Shown here: positions 25,126-33,561 of the stretch, in pieces
Layout of the letters: every line of letters begins with the position of its first letter
Numbering within the stretch: position 1 is the first letter of the stretch
NCBI GenBank assembly: GCA_903960915.1
Contig: CAJCCO010000109.1
Coordinates: 1-64,000, forward strand
From: an uncultured beta proteobacterium
Lineage (GTDB): Bacteria > Pseudomonadota > Gammaproteobacteria > Burkholderiales > Burkholderiaceae_C
Direction: 5' to 3'
Length of the DNA: 64,000 nt
The notes under the pieces: generated by a model
Seen by the model: the letters and a program-made list of their open reading frames with translations, nothing else
Told to the model about the DNA's origin: nothing
Database searches by the model: none
Position numbers and translations under genes: made by a program

Positions 25126-26100
25126 TCATCCAGGCTTGGGGCTGGCGATGCGCAAAGCCATGCGCTCCTTGGCAGGGCTCAGGCCAAAACGCTGCCGGTA
25201 GGCCCTGGAAAAATGGGCCACCGAGCCAAAACCACAGGCCACACCCACTGCCAGCACACCCATGCCGGTTTGCTGCACCAACTGGCGTGAACGGTCCAGC
25301 CTGAAGCTCAGGTACAGGCCCGAAGGTGTCTGGTCCAGGTGGTGCCGAAAAAGCCGCTCCAGTTGGCGCGACGTCACCCCAATCAGGGCCGCCAGCTGCG
25401 CATTGGACAAAGGGTCTTCCAGGCTGCGCTGCATGGCGTGAATGACTTGCAGCACCTTGGGGTTGTGCACGCCAAAGCGCGATGCGGTCTCCAGGCGCTG
25501 ATGGTCAGACGGGCTGCGTATTTGGCTGAGCACGAATTGCTCAGACACCGAAGTGGCCAAATCACGGCCGAAGGTTTTCCCGATCAGGGCCAGCATCAGG
25601 TCAATGCCCGCCGTACCCCCGGCACAGGTGATGCAGCGAGGGCTCCATTCAAACAATTCCTGCGTGACCGACAACTTGGGGTAGCGCTCTGCAAAAGCCG
25701 AATGGGCTTCCCAATGCACGGTGACGGGGTACTGCCCGATCACATGGGCTTGCGCCAAAATGAAGGCGCCGGTATCCAGGGCGCCCAGGGTAGCGCCCTG
25801 CCCTTGGGCGGCACGCAACCAACTGCCCAGTTCGTCCCAGTAGCCATCCAGCGGATTGAAGCCCGCCACGATGAACACGGTGTCCACGCTTGACACGTCC
25901 ACCAGCGCACTTTGCGCGTTCACCGACATGCCGTTGCTGGCCACCACCGGCCCGCCGTCGCGGCTCATGATGTGCCACTGAAACGAGTGCTCCCGAAACC
26001 GGTTAGCCACCCGCAAGGGTTCAATGGCCGAGGCAAAGCCCAGGAATGAGAAACCCGGCAGCAGTAAAAAATGGAAAACCTGTGTACTCACGTCACGCAA
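25126..26100 (-). CDS. GlxA-family transcriptional regulator (DJ-1/PfpI-like domain plus AraC HTH)
   Basis: A 324-residue regulator with an N-terminal DJ-1/PfpI-like amidotransferase-fold domain (about 5-190, including CITCAGGTAGIDLMLALIG) and a C-terminal AraC-type DNA-binding domain (about 215-315, with LIGVTSRQLERLFRHHL and VACGFGSVAHFSRAYRQRF). GbdR and CdhR, which activate glycine betaine and carnitine catabolism in Pseudomonas, have this architecture. It lies 58 bases after the enoyl-CoA hydratase gene at the end of the carnitine operon and upstream of the importer genes. It is probably the regulator of this block; the inducer is not known. Confidence 0.92.
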   Translation of the reverse strand: MRDVSTQVFHFLLLPGFSFLGFASAIEPLRVANRFREHSFQWHIMSRDGGPVVASNGMSVNAQSALVDVSSVDTVFIVAGFNPLDGYWDELGSWLRAAQGQGATLGALDTGAFILAQAHVIGQYPVTVHWEAHSAFAERYPKLSVTQELFEWSPRCITCAGGTAGIDLMLALIGKTFGRDLATSVSEQFVLSQIRSPSDHQRLETASRFGVHNPKVLQVIHAMQRSLEDPLSNAQLAALIGVTSRQLERLFRHHLDQTPSGLYLSFRLDRSRQLVQQTGMGVLAVGVACGFGSVAHFSRAYRQRFGLSPAKERMALRIASPKPG

Positions 26101-26158
26101 TCAGGGCATGTGCTGAACAGGGATAACTGTGTTGGCCGCGAGCGTGGCGTGAGCGGGC

Positions 26159-26941
26159 TTACACACCGCGCCAATGCGGCGCGCGCTTCTCGGAGAAGGC
26201 CAAAGGGCCTTCTCTGGCGTCGCTGGAGGCGAGCATGGCCGGGTAGGCGGTCAGCGTGCCATGGCGCATGGTGTCGTACGCCTGCTGCACCGTTTGCCCT
26301 TCGGTTTCGCGCAACACTTCTTTGATGGCGGCCAGTGCCAGCGGGGCCGCTTTAACCAGCTGTTGCGCCAACGCTTGCGCGGCATCCAGCAATTGGTCGG
26401 CCGCCACCACTTGGTTGGCCAAGCCCCAACGCAAGGCTTCTTGCGCGCCCATGCGCCGCCCGGTCATCAACAACTCTGTGGCGACCGCACGGGGCACGCG
26501 CCGGGGTAAACGCAGAACGCCACCCGAGTCCGGGATCATGCCCAGGTTGACCTCGGAGAGCGCGAACTCGGCGTGCTCGGCCACCACCATCAAATCGGCG
26601 GCCAGCGCCAGTTCAAAGCCACCACCAATCGCCAGCCCGTTGACGGCGGCAATCACTGGTTTGCTCAGGCTATGGAACTCGGTCAAGCCAGCAAAACCGC
26701 CCGGGCCGTGGTTGGCATCAATGGCCTCCCCTTGCGTGGCCGCAGTCAAGTCCCAGCCGGCCGAAAAAAAGCGTCCGCTGCCGGTGATGATGGCCACGCG
26801 CAGGCTCGGGTCGTTTTGCAAGCGCGACAACGCAGCGTACAAAGCCAGGCTGGTGGGCACGTTGATGGCGTTGGCCTTGGGCCGGTTGAGCGTGATGGTC
26901 AGCACGCCCTCGTGCACCACCGTCAGAACTTCTTCGGTCAT
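26159..26941 (-). CDS. Enoyl-CoA hydratase/isomerase family protein
   Basis: A 260-residue crotonase-superfamily enzyme. The oxyanion-hole segments are [12 protein letters not shown] and [18 protein letters not shown]. The acid/base region reads [14 protein letters not shown], where the first glutamate is in place. The C-terminal region contains the usual [16 protein letters not shown]. Members hydrate or isomerise acyl-CoAs. It is the seventh gene in the carnitine dehydrogenase operon, 32 bases after the CoA synthetase. A crotonobetainyl-CoA hydratase-like role (CaiD analogue) is conceivable but unproven. Confidence 0.9.
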   Translation of the reverse strand: MTEEVLTVVHEGVLTITLNRPKANAINVPTSLALYAALSRLQNDPSLRVAIITGSGRFFSAGWDLTAATQGEAIDANHGPGGFAGLTEFHSLSKPVIAAVNGLAIGGGFELALAADLMVVAEHAEFALSEVNLGMIPDSGGVLRLPRRVPRAVATELLMTGRRMGAQEALRWGLANQVVAADQLLDAAQALAQQLVKAAPLALAAIKEVLRETEGQTVQQAYDTMRHGTLTAYPAMLASSDAREGPLAFSEKRAPHWRGV

Positions 26942-26973
26942 CGTTTATTCCTGGTTTCAGGGCCTATTAAGGC

Positions 26974-29067
26974 CTATTCAGACGTATTAAGCCGTATCAG
27001 CGCGTCTACCGCCAGCGCACCCTGGCCTTGCGGCAACACCAGCAAGGGGTTGACATCCAACTCCACCAAGGTATCAGCGTGGGCTTGCGCGTAAGCGGCA
27101 ATGGCCAGCACGGCATCCAGCAAAGCCGGCACGTCGCCCGCCAGGCGGCCCCGGTAGCCAGTCACCAGGGGCCAGAGCTTGAGCGACTGCAGAGCAGTCA
27201 GCACATCGTCGCGCGACACCGGCAGCAACAAGGTCGTACTGTCTTGCAGCAGCTCTACAAATATGCCACCCGCCCCCAGGGTCAGCGACAAGCCAAACTG
27301 CGGGTCGCGCTGCACCCCGACGATGAACTCGGCCAGCACGCCAACCGCCATTTGCTCCACCAGAAACTGATTCGACAAACCCGCCATGGCAGCCACCGCC
27401 TCGCGCACGTGCGCTGCCGTGTGCAGGTTCAGGCGCACCGCGCCGGCCTCGGTTTTGTGCGCCAACTGGTCAGAAACTGCCTTCACCACCACGGGGAATC
27501 CCAATTGCGCCGCCACCTCGGGCGCTTGCGCAGCCGACACCACCTGGCCCTGCGGCGTGCGCAGGCCAAAGGCAGCCAGGGCCTGTTTGCTCTTCGCCTC
27601 GTCCAGCAAGCGCACGGCACCCAAGGCCCTGGGCGGTAAATCGGGCAAGGCTTGGAGCTGCGCCAGCTTGTGTTGCGCGCGCCCGATCATGGCCGCGTGG
27701 GCAATAGCGTCCAGGCAGTCGGGCAAGCCCTGCATGGGCACCAGGCCCTGCGCCATCAGGTGTTGCGCCACCGCTTCGGGCAGGCTTTCGGGCAGACTGG
27801 ACACCACGATGCTGCAGCCGCCGTGCTGCTGGTGCGCCGCCACAAAAGCGTCCACCGTGGTGGTCCAGGAACTGGCCTCGCAGCGGTCGGCCCGGGGGAA
27901 ATCGAGCACCAGCACATGGGCGTCAAACCCGCAGTCCATCAAACCGGCAAAACACTCGGTCTGCGCGGCCAGATCGCCCCAAATGTAGGTGTGGTAATCG
28001 AGCGGGTTAGCCACGTTGACCTTGTCGCCCAACACCGCATGCAGACGCTGGTAGGCGGGTGCAGGCAGGGCTGGCATCTCGAGCCCGCGGGCTTGCGCCA
28101 GGTCGGCCACCAGCGAGGCCTCGCCGCCCGAACAGCTCGCCGAAATAAAGCGCGAGCCCGCCAGGGCGCCACGCACATGCAAGAGTTTCAAGGTTTCAAT
28201 CAGGCCCACCGGGTCAAACACGCGCGCCACGCCCAGGCGGGCAAACAGCGCGCTGTACAAGGCATCGGGCCCGGCCAGTGAACTGGTGTGGCTCATGGTG
28301 ATCTGCGCGCCCAGGGTGGAGCTGCCCGACTTGATCGCCACCAGCGGCACCTTGCGCGCCAGCGCCTTGAGCGCCACCCGCGAAAAAGCGGGTACGTCGT
28401 CCAGCCCCTCAATGTGCAGGCCGATGGCGGTGATGCGCTCGTCTTGCAACAAGGTGTCCACAATGGCCTCCATGCTGACACCGGCCTTGTTGCCAACCGT
28501 GATGAGGCAGGCCAAGGGCAAACCGCGCAGCTGCATGGTGAGGTTCAGGCCAATGTTGCCGCTTTGGGTCAGGATGGCCACGCCCCGGTTCACGCGCTGG
28601 CCACCGTGCTGGTCGGGCCAGGGCGCTGCGCCGTCCAGGTAATTGAGCATGCCGTAGCAATTGGGCCCGAGCAGCGCCATGTCGCCGGCGGCTTGCACCA
28701 GCTGCGCCTGTAAGGCTGCGCCCTGCGGGCCGACCTCGGCAAAACCGGAGGCATAGGCAATCACCCCGCCGCCACCGCGCGCCGCCAGTTGGCCCACGAT
28801 GTCTACCGTGGCGTGGCTGTGCACGGCAATAAAACTGGCATCTGGCGCGCCCGGCAAGTCGGCCACCGAGGCGTAGCAGGGCAAACCCTCCACGCTTTGA
28901 AGCTGCGGATGAACCGGCCAGATCTCGCCCGCAAAACCCAGTTTTTGGCATTGCCGCACCACCTCGGCTGCGGCACGCCCACCAAACACGGCCAGGCTGT
29001 CCGGCCGCAGCAAACGCTGCATGGGGCTGCGCTGGCTGGGCAACACGGGCGAACCGAGGGCTGACAT
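26974..29067 (-). CDS. NDP-forming acyl-CoA synthetase (acetate-CoA ligase family)
   Basis: A 697-residue fused ADP-forming acyl-CoA synthetase. It has an N-terminal CoA-binding domain (about 18-110), succinyl-CoA-ligase-like domains with the phospho-histidine region MSHTSSLAGPDALY, and a C-terminal ATP-grasp domain (FPVVVKAVSDQLAHKTEAGAV onward). It should make a CoA thioester from a carboxylate with ATP reversibly. The stop of the upstream acyl-CoA dehydrogenase gene is three bases from its start. The substrate is unknown. With ACAD and hydratase partners it could activate a carnitine-related acid such as gamma-butyrobetaine or crotonobetaine, which is inference only. Confidence 0.92.
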   Translation of the reverse strand: MSALGSPVLPSQRSPMQRLLRPDSLAVFGGRAAAEVVRQCQKLGFAGEIWPVHPQLQSVEGLPCYASVADLPGAPDASFIAVHSHATVDIVGQLAARGGGGVIAYASGFAEVGPQGAALQAQLVQAAGDMALLGPNCYGMLNYLDGAAPWPDQHGGQRVNRGVAILTQSGNIGLNLTMQLRGLPLACLITVGNKAGVSMEAIVDTLLQDERITAIGLHIEGLDDVPAFSRVALKALARKVPLVAIKSGSSTLGAQITMSHTSSLAGPDALYSALFARLGVARVFDPVGLIETLKLLHVRGALAGSRFISASCSGGEASLVADLAQARGLEMPALPAPAYQRLHAVLGDKVNVANPLDYHTYIWGDLAAQTECFAGLMDCGFDAHVLVLDFPRADRCEASSWTTTVDAFVAAHQQHGGCSIVVSSLPESLPEAVAQHLMAQGLVPMQGLPDCLDAIAHAAMIGRAQHKLAQLQALPDLPPRALGAVRLLDEAKSKQALAAFGLRTPQGQVVSAAQAPEVAAQLGFPVVVKAVSDQLAHKTEAGAVRLNLHTAAHVREAVAAMAGLSNQFLVEQMAVGVLAEFIVGVQRDPQFGLSLTLGAGGIFVELLQDSTTLLLPVSRDDVLTALQSLKLWPLVTGYRGRLAGDVPALLDAVLAIAAYAQAHADTLVELDVNPLLVLPQGQGALAVDALIRLNTSE

Positions 29068-29070
29068 GCT

Positions 29071-30231
29071 TTAAGCCCCGTGGGCGCGCAACATGGCGCG
29101 CGAAATGATGTGGCGCTGGATTTCGCTGGTGCCGTCCCAGATGCGCTCGACCCGGGCGTCGCGCCAGAAACGTTCAATGGGCATCTCGCTCATCAGGCCC
29201 ATGCCGCCAAAAATTTGCAGCGTCTGGTCGGTGATGCGCGCCAGCGCCTCCGAGGCAAACAACTTGGCCATGGCCGCATCCGAATCTGTCATGCGGCCCT
29301 GGTCGCATTTCCAGGCAGCGTGCAGGGTCAGCAGCTCGGCGGCTTGCAGCTCGGTGGCCATGTCGGCGAGCTTGAAGCCGGTGCCCTGAAAGCGGCCAAT
29401 GGCTTGGCCAAACTGGTGCCGGGTTGCGGCCCATTCGGTGGCCAGGTCCAGCACACGCCGCCCCCGCCCCACGCTGGTAGCAGCCACGGTCAGGCGCGTG
29501 GCGCCCAGCCATTCGCCCATCAGGTCAAACCCTTTGCCCTCTTCGCCCAGGCGCTTGTAGACCGGCACCTTGCAATCGGTAAAAAACAGTTCGCTTTGGT
29601 GGTAGCCGCGGTGCGACACGCAGGCCGGGCCACGGCGGGCGGTCAGCCCTGGGGTATCCAGATCGACCAGAAAGCCGGTGATTTTTTTCTTCGGGCCGTG
29701 CGCAGTTTCTTCAACATCGGTGGCGGCAAACAGCACCACAAAATCAGACTTGTCGGCATGGCTGATGAAATGTTTGCCGCCGTTGATGACGTAATGGTCG
29801 CCTTGCAGCACCGCCCGCGTGCGCATGCCGCGCACATCGGAGCCGGCGTTGGGTTCGGTCATGGCCAGGCAGTCGTGGCGCTCACCGCGAATGGTGGGCA
29901 GCAAGTACTCTTCAATCTGCTGGCCCTGGCAGGCGCGCAAGATATTGCTGGGGCGCGCCACCAGCATTTGCAGGCCGTAAGAGGCCCGACCCAGCTCGCG
30001 CTCCATCAGCGTGATGTCAAAGTTGTTCAGGCCACCACCACCGAATTCTTCGGGCATGTTGGCCGCGTACAGGCCCAGGTCGATGGCGCGTTGTTGCAAA
30101 TGCGCGGCCAGCTCTGCGGGCACGTCGTCCAGACGCTCGACCTCGGCTTCGTGCGGGTACAACTCTTTTTCGACAAAGGTGCGCACTGTGTCGACCAGCA
30201 TGGTTTGTTCGGTGGAGAGTTCGAAATGCAT
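29071..30231 (-). CDS. Acyl-CoA dehydrogenase
   Basis: A 386-residue FAD-dependent acyl-CoA dehydrogenase starting at MHFELSTEQTMLVDTVRTF. The ORF track extends 63 residues into the upstream region, but those have no ACAD character. Conserved parts include CLAMTEPNAGSDV, the FAD/substrate loop around INGGKHFISHAD and the C-terminal RIWDGTSEIQRHIISRAML. Length and domains are normal. It is the fifth gene of the operon, 76 bases after the second thioesterase. Possible substrates are branched or betaine-type acyl-CoAs such as gamma-butyrobetainyl-CoA (CaiA-like), or ordinary short acyl-CoAs. Confidence 0.93.
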   Translation of the reverse strand: MHFELSTEQTMLVDTVRTFVEKELYPHEAEVERLDDVPAELAAHLQQRAIDLGLYAANMPEEFGGGGLNNFDITLMERELGRASYGLQMLVARPSNILRACQGQQIEEYLLPTIRGERHDCLAMTEPNAGSDVRGMRTRAVLQGDHYVINGGKHFISHADKSDFVVLFAATDVEETAHGPKKKITGFLVDLDTPGLTARRGPACVSHRGYHQSELFFTDCKVPVYKRLGEEGKGFDLMGEWLGATRLTVAATSVGRGRRVLDLATEWAATRHQFGQAIGRFQGTGFKLADMATELQAAELLTLHAAWKCDQGRMTDSDAAMAKLFASEALARITDQTLQIFGGMGLMSEMPIERFWRDARVERIWDGTSEIQRHIISRAMLRAHGA

Positions 30232-30307
30232 CTGGGTTCTGCCTAAAAAATGGGTCAATAAAAACGCGGCATCGGAAACGGAAATGACAACGGCAACGGC
30301 AACAGCC

Positions 30308-30874
30308 TCAGCGCCTGATGCCGATAGCCTGGCCCGCCTGCTTGGGCCGGGGCAAAGCCGCATGGGCCTGGTGAATGGCTTGCAGGCGGTGCTGCAAATC
30401 GGCCGGCATGGGCGCGGCACGCCCGGCTTGCATGTTCACATGCACCAGCATCTGCTCGCCCGTGGCCAGCAACTCACCGCTTGTGGCGTGGTACATGGCG
30501 TGAAAAATATGCAGCCGCTTGTCGTCCAGGTCTAGCAGTTGCAGCGTCAGGCGCAAGGGCGCGTGAAGCGCGGCTTCGCGCAGGTTGTGTATTTGCGTCT
30601 GCACCGTGTAGAGCGAATGGCCACCCTGGTCGCGGTAGGCCTCGTCTATACCGATGGTGCGAAAGAAGGCGTCCGAGTTGTCGCCAAACACCAGCAAGTA
30701 GCACGACTCGCTCATGTGGCCGTTGTAGTCCACCCAGGCGGCTTGCACCTGGGTTTGCATGAGCTGCAGGGGCGCATCAATAGGCGCCTGCGGGTCCCAG
30801 GGGCGGTGGCCGGTGCCTTCGAGCGGCGTGGACAGACGCTCTGGTTTGGACGGTTGTTCGGGCAGTGTTGTCAT
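30308..30874 (-). CDS. Thioesterase family protein (hotdog fold), second tandem copy
   Basis: A 188-residue 4HBT-type thioesterase starting at MTTLPEQPSK; the longer track ORF runs back into the preceding gene. The active-site block is WVDYNGHMSESCYLLVFGD, followed by HSLYTVQTQIHNLREA. It shares the same motif layout and C-terminal LPRP ending as the gene 10 bases upstream, so the two look like a tandem duplication. In Pseudomonas carnitine operons a thioesterase (CdhB) hydrolyses betainyl-CoA to glycine betaine. This copy has an extra N-terminal stretch of about 40 residues. Confidence 0.88.
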   Translation of the reverse strand: MTTLPEQPSKPERLSTPLEGTGHRPWDPQAPIDAPLQLMQTQVQAAWVDYNGHMSESCYLLVFGDNSDAFFRTIGIDEAYRDQGGHSLYTVQTQIHNLREAALHAPLRLTLQLLDLDDKRLHIFHAMYHATSGELLATGEQMLVHVNMQAGRAAPMPADLQHRLQAIHQAHAALPRPKQAGQAIGIRR

Positions 30875-30884
30875 GGGTTGGTCC

Positions 30885-31364
30885 TCAGCGCGGTTTCGGC
30901 AAGGCCATGACGCGCCCCACATGCTCGGGCCGGGGCAGCGCCTGGTGGGCTGCCGCCAGCGCCTGCACCTGCTCCAGTACCGGCGGCACAAACTCGGTGG
31001 CACGTGGCCCGTCCATGGCCACGTGCAGCAGCATTTGTTCATTGGCCGCCAGCACCGTGGGCTGACCGGCCAGGTGCAAGGTGTGGTGAATGTGCAGGCG
31101 CTTGGCGTCCAGGCCCAGCACTTGCGTGCGCACTTCCACCAGCGCGCCGACCTTGACCTCGTGCAGGTAATTCAGGTGGCACTCCAGCGTGAACAGGCTG
31201 TGGCCGGAGGCGGCGCGGCCCGCGCTGTCCAGACCGATCTGGTCCATCAGACCGTCGGTGGCGTAGCTGAAAATCAGCAGGTAATAGGCATCGCGCAAGT
31301 GCCCGTTGTAGTCCACCCAATCGGGCAACACCGGGCCTTGGTAGGTGGTTAACAAGCCAGACAT
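30885..31364 (-). CDS. Thioesterase family protein (hotdog fold), likely betainyl-CoA thioesterase
   Basis: A 159-residue hotdog-fold thioesterase starting at MSGLLTTYQGPVLPDWVDYNGH. The motif DYNGHLRDAYYL carries the catalytic acid region of the 4HBT family. The LECHLNYLHEVKVG strand is typical of CdhB-like enzymes. It lies 10 bases after carnitine dehydrogenase and 10 before a second thioesterase, matching the known cdhC/cdhB/cdhA gene set. The inferred reaction is betainyl-CoA to glycine betaine and CoA. Confidence 0.88.
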   Translation of the reverse strand: MSGLLTTYQGPVLPDWVDYNGHLRDAYYLLIFSYATDGLMDQIGLDSAGRAASGHSLFTLECHLNYLHEVKVGALVEVRTQVLGLDAKRLHIHHTLHLAGQPTVLAANEQMLLHVAMDGPRATEFVPPVLEQVQALAAAHQALPRPEHVGRVMALPKPR

Positions 31365-31374
31365 GAACGCGCCC

Positions 31375-32349
31375 TTACTCGTCCAGCGAAATGCCGTGCT
31401 TGATCTTGGTGGCACGCACGGCAGCTTGCACGGCCAGCAGGCAGTCGTCGCGGTAACGCTCCAGGTCGGCAATGCTGTGCTTTCCGAGCTGCACCGTGGT
31501 GCCGTCCACCACGCCTTCAATCAGCGCGTCGGTCAACTCTGGCGCTTCCAGCTTGGTCCAGGGCAGCTTGAGGGCCGGGCCAAACTGGGCCATGAAGTGG
31601 CGCATACCAGCATCGCCACCGGCCAGGGTGTAGATCAAAAAGCTGCCCATGAAAGACCAGCGAATGCCCGCACCGTAGCGAATGGCGTCGTCAATTTCGC
31701 CCGTGGTGGCAATGCCGTCGTTGACCAAATGCAGCGACTCGCGCCACATCGCTTCGAGCAAGCGGTCAGCAATGAAACCAGGGATTTCCTTGCGTACATG
31801 CAAAGGCTTCATGCCCAGGTCGCGGTAGACCTGCATGGCAGCGGCCACGGCGTCGGGAGAGGTCTTGACCCCACCCACCACCTCCACCAGCGGCAGCAGG
31901 TAGACCGGGTTGAACGGGTGACCCACCACGCAGCGCTCGGGGTGCTGGGCCTGAGCGTAAAACTCGCTGGGCAACAGGCCTGAGGTGCTGGAGCCAATCA
32001 GCACATTGGCGCGTGCGGCAGCGGTAATTTTGGCGTGCAGCTCAATTTTCAGGTCCAGCCGCTCGGGCGCGCTTTCCTGGATGAAGTCGGCCGTGGCTAC
32101 GCATTCCTCAACCGTGGCGACAAAGCGCAAACGGCTGGGTGAAGCGCCGGCTTTTAAGCCCTGCTTTTCCAGCGCGGGCCAGGCATTGGCCACGCGCTTG
32201 CGCAGCTGCTCTTCAGCGCCGGGCGCTGGGTCCCAGGCGATAACGTCCAGCCCGTTGGCCAGCGCACGCGCCACCCAGCCGCTGCCGATGACGCCACTGC
32301 CAATGGCGGCAAAGGTTTTGATGTCAGTTACAAATGTTGAAGCACTCAT
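31375..32349 (-). CDS. cdhA: L-carnitine 3-dehydrogenase
   Basis: A 324-residue member of the 3-hydroxyacyl-CoA dehydrogenase fold. The NAD motif [18 protein letters not shown] is at about 14-31. [10 protein letters not shown] and the catalytic [16 protein letters not shown] follow. The segments [15 protein letters not shown] and the C-terminal [13 protein letters not shown] are typical of characterised carnitine dehydrogenases, which oxidise L-carnitine to 3-dehydrocarnitine. The gene lies 47 bases after the dehydrocarnitine cleavage enzyme. The specific call rests on these motifs plus the cdhC and thioesterase neighbours. Confidence 0.92.
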   Translation of the reverse strand: MSASTFVTDIKTFAAIGSGVIGSGWVARALANGLDVIAWDPAPGAEEQLRKRVANAWPALEKQGLKAGASPSRLRFVATVEECVATADFIQESAPERLDLKIELHAKITAAARANVLIGSSTSGLLPSEFYAQAQHPERCVVGHPFNPVYLLPLVEVVGGVKTSPDAVAAAMQVYRDLGMKPLHVRKEIPGFIADRLLEAMWRESLHLVNDGIATTGEIDDAIRYGAGIRWSFMGSFLIYTLAGGDAGMRHFMAQFGPALKLPWTKLEAPELTDALIEGVVDGTTVQLGKHSIADLERYRDDCLLAVQAAVRATKIKHGISLDE

Positions 32350-32396
32350 GGCGATTCCTTGCAGTCTTGAAATGGTGGGGGGGCAAAAAGCCAGCT

Positions 32397-33287
32397 TTAT
32401 TGGCGGCGTGGCTTGAGGTTCATCTTGACCCGGCCTTGCGCTGGCGTCATGGGCTTGGCGCCCATGCAGCGAATCAGTTCAATCACCCGCTCCACCAGTT
32501 GGCCGTTGCTGGCGTGCACGCCTTTGTCGAGCCAGATGTTGTCTTCCAGCCCCACCCGCACCTGGCCGCCCAACAACACGGCTTGCGCAGCCATGGGCAT
32601 TTGCATGCGCCCAATGCCAAAGGCGGCCCAGGTGGCACCCTGGGGCACGTTGTCCACCATGGCCTTCATGGTGGTGGTGTCCGCCGGCGCGCCCCACGGA
32701 ATGCCCATGCAGAGCTGGAACAGCGGGTCGTGCAGCAAGCCTTCCTTGATCATCTGGTTGGCAAACCAGAGGTGACCGGTGTCAAAAATTTCCAGCTCGG
32801 CCTTCACGCCCAGCTCGGTGATGCGCTTGGCGCCTGCGCGCAAAGCCGCCGGGGTGGAGACGTAAATGGTGTCGCCGTCGCCAAAGTTGAGCGTGCCGCA
32901 GTCCAGGGTGCAAATGTCAGGCAACAGCTGCTCCACGTGCACCAGGCGGGTCAAAGGGCCCACCAGATCGGTGCCGGGGCCAAAGTTCATGGGGTTTTCG
33001 CCCGCGCCAATCTCCAGGTCACCGCCCATGCCGGCGGTCAGGTTGACGATGATGTCCACGCCCGAGTCGGCAATGCGCTCCATCACCTCGCGGTACAACA
33101 TGGGGTCGCGGCTGCCCTTGCCGGTTTGGGGGTCGCGCACATGGCAATGCACCACGGTGGCGCCGGCCTTGGCGGCCTCAACGGCAGCGGCGGCAATTTG
33201 CGCGGGCGTGACAGGAATGGCCGGGTGTTTGTCGACAGTGTCGCCAGCCCCGGTCAGGGCACAAGTAATGATGACGTCGTGGTTCAT
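32397..33287 (-). CDS. cdhC: 3-keto-acid cleavage enzyme (BKACE), likely dehydrocarnitine:acetyl-CoA trimethylamine transferase
   Basis: A 296-residue beta-keto acid cleavage enzyme (DUF849) starting at [17 protein letters not shown]; the track's 45 extra residues are upstream sequence. Metal-binding residues are visible in [12 protein letters not shown], and NLTAGMGG and [10 protein letters not shown] are conserved. With carnitine dehydrogenase next door, the likely reaction is 3-dehydrocarnitine plus acetyl-CoA to betainyl-CoA plus acetoacetate. It is the first gene of a seven-gene operon and faces an MFS transporter gene across a promoter region. Confidence 0.9.
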   Translation of the reverse strand: MNHDVIITCALTGAGDTVDKHPAIPVTPAQIAAAAVEAAKAGATVVHCHVRDPQTGKGSRDPMLYREVMERIADSGVDIIVNLTAGMGGDLEIGAGENPMNFGPGTDLVGPLTRLVHVEQLLPDICTLDCGTLNFGDGDTIYVSTPAALRAGAKRITELGVKAELEIFDTGHLWFANQMIKEGLLHDPLFQLCMGIPWGAPADTTTMKAMVDNVPQGATWAAFGIGRMQMPMAAQAVLLGGQVRVGLEDNIWLDKGVHASNGQLVERVIELIRCMGAKPMTPAQGRVKMNLKPRRQ

Positions 33288-33561
33288 GCAAGGGTTCCTC
33301 GGTAAGTGATCAAGGGCAGACGACCGGCCTGCGGTTTGGCTGGGGTCAGGGCCTTGGGGTACTTCGCAATGTAGCCCTGAACCTTGCCACACATCCAACC
33401 GATACCGACATGGTATTGACATTTAGCGACACAACCTCACCCTCGTTTACCCTGTAGATGCGGCAGCACGCCACCTAGCACCCAGCGCGCTTGTGCCACA
33501 CTCGCGCCACTTCATGGCTGCGCTTGCTTCAAGATGCGCCATTTATTTCCAAGGATTTGTT
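33288..33561. promoter_or_regulatory. Divergent promoter region of the carnitine operon and MFS gene
   Basis: About 270 bases between divergent starts. It contains the inverted repeat ATACC-GACAT-GGTAT at 33402-33416, next to TTGACATTTAGCGACA. This is a candidate operator for the operon's activator, but no consensus was available to test it. Confidence 0.4.

Noticed and set aside
24981-33430. Shared octamer TTAGCGAC upstream of the importer (24981-24988, minus sense) and the carnitine operon (33423-33430)
   Set aside because: An eight-base match between two regions of several hundred bases is expected by chance; no longer conserved context was seen.
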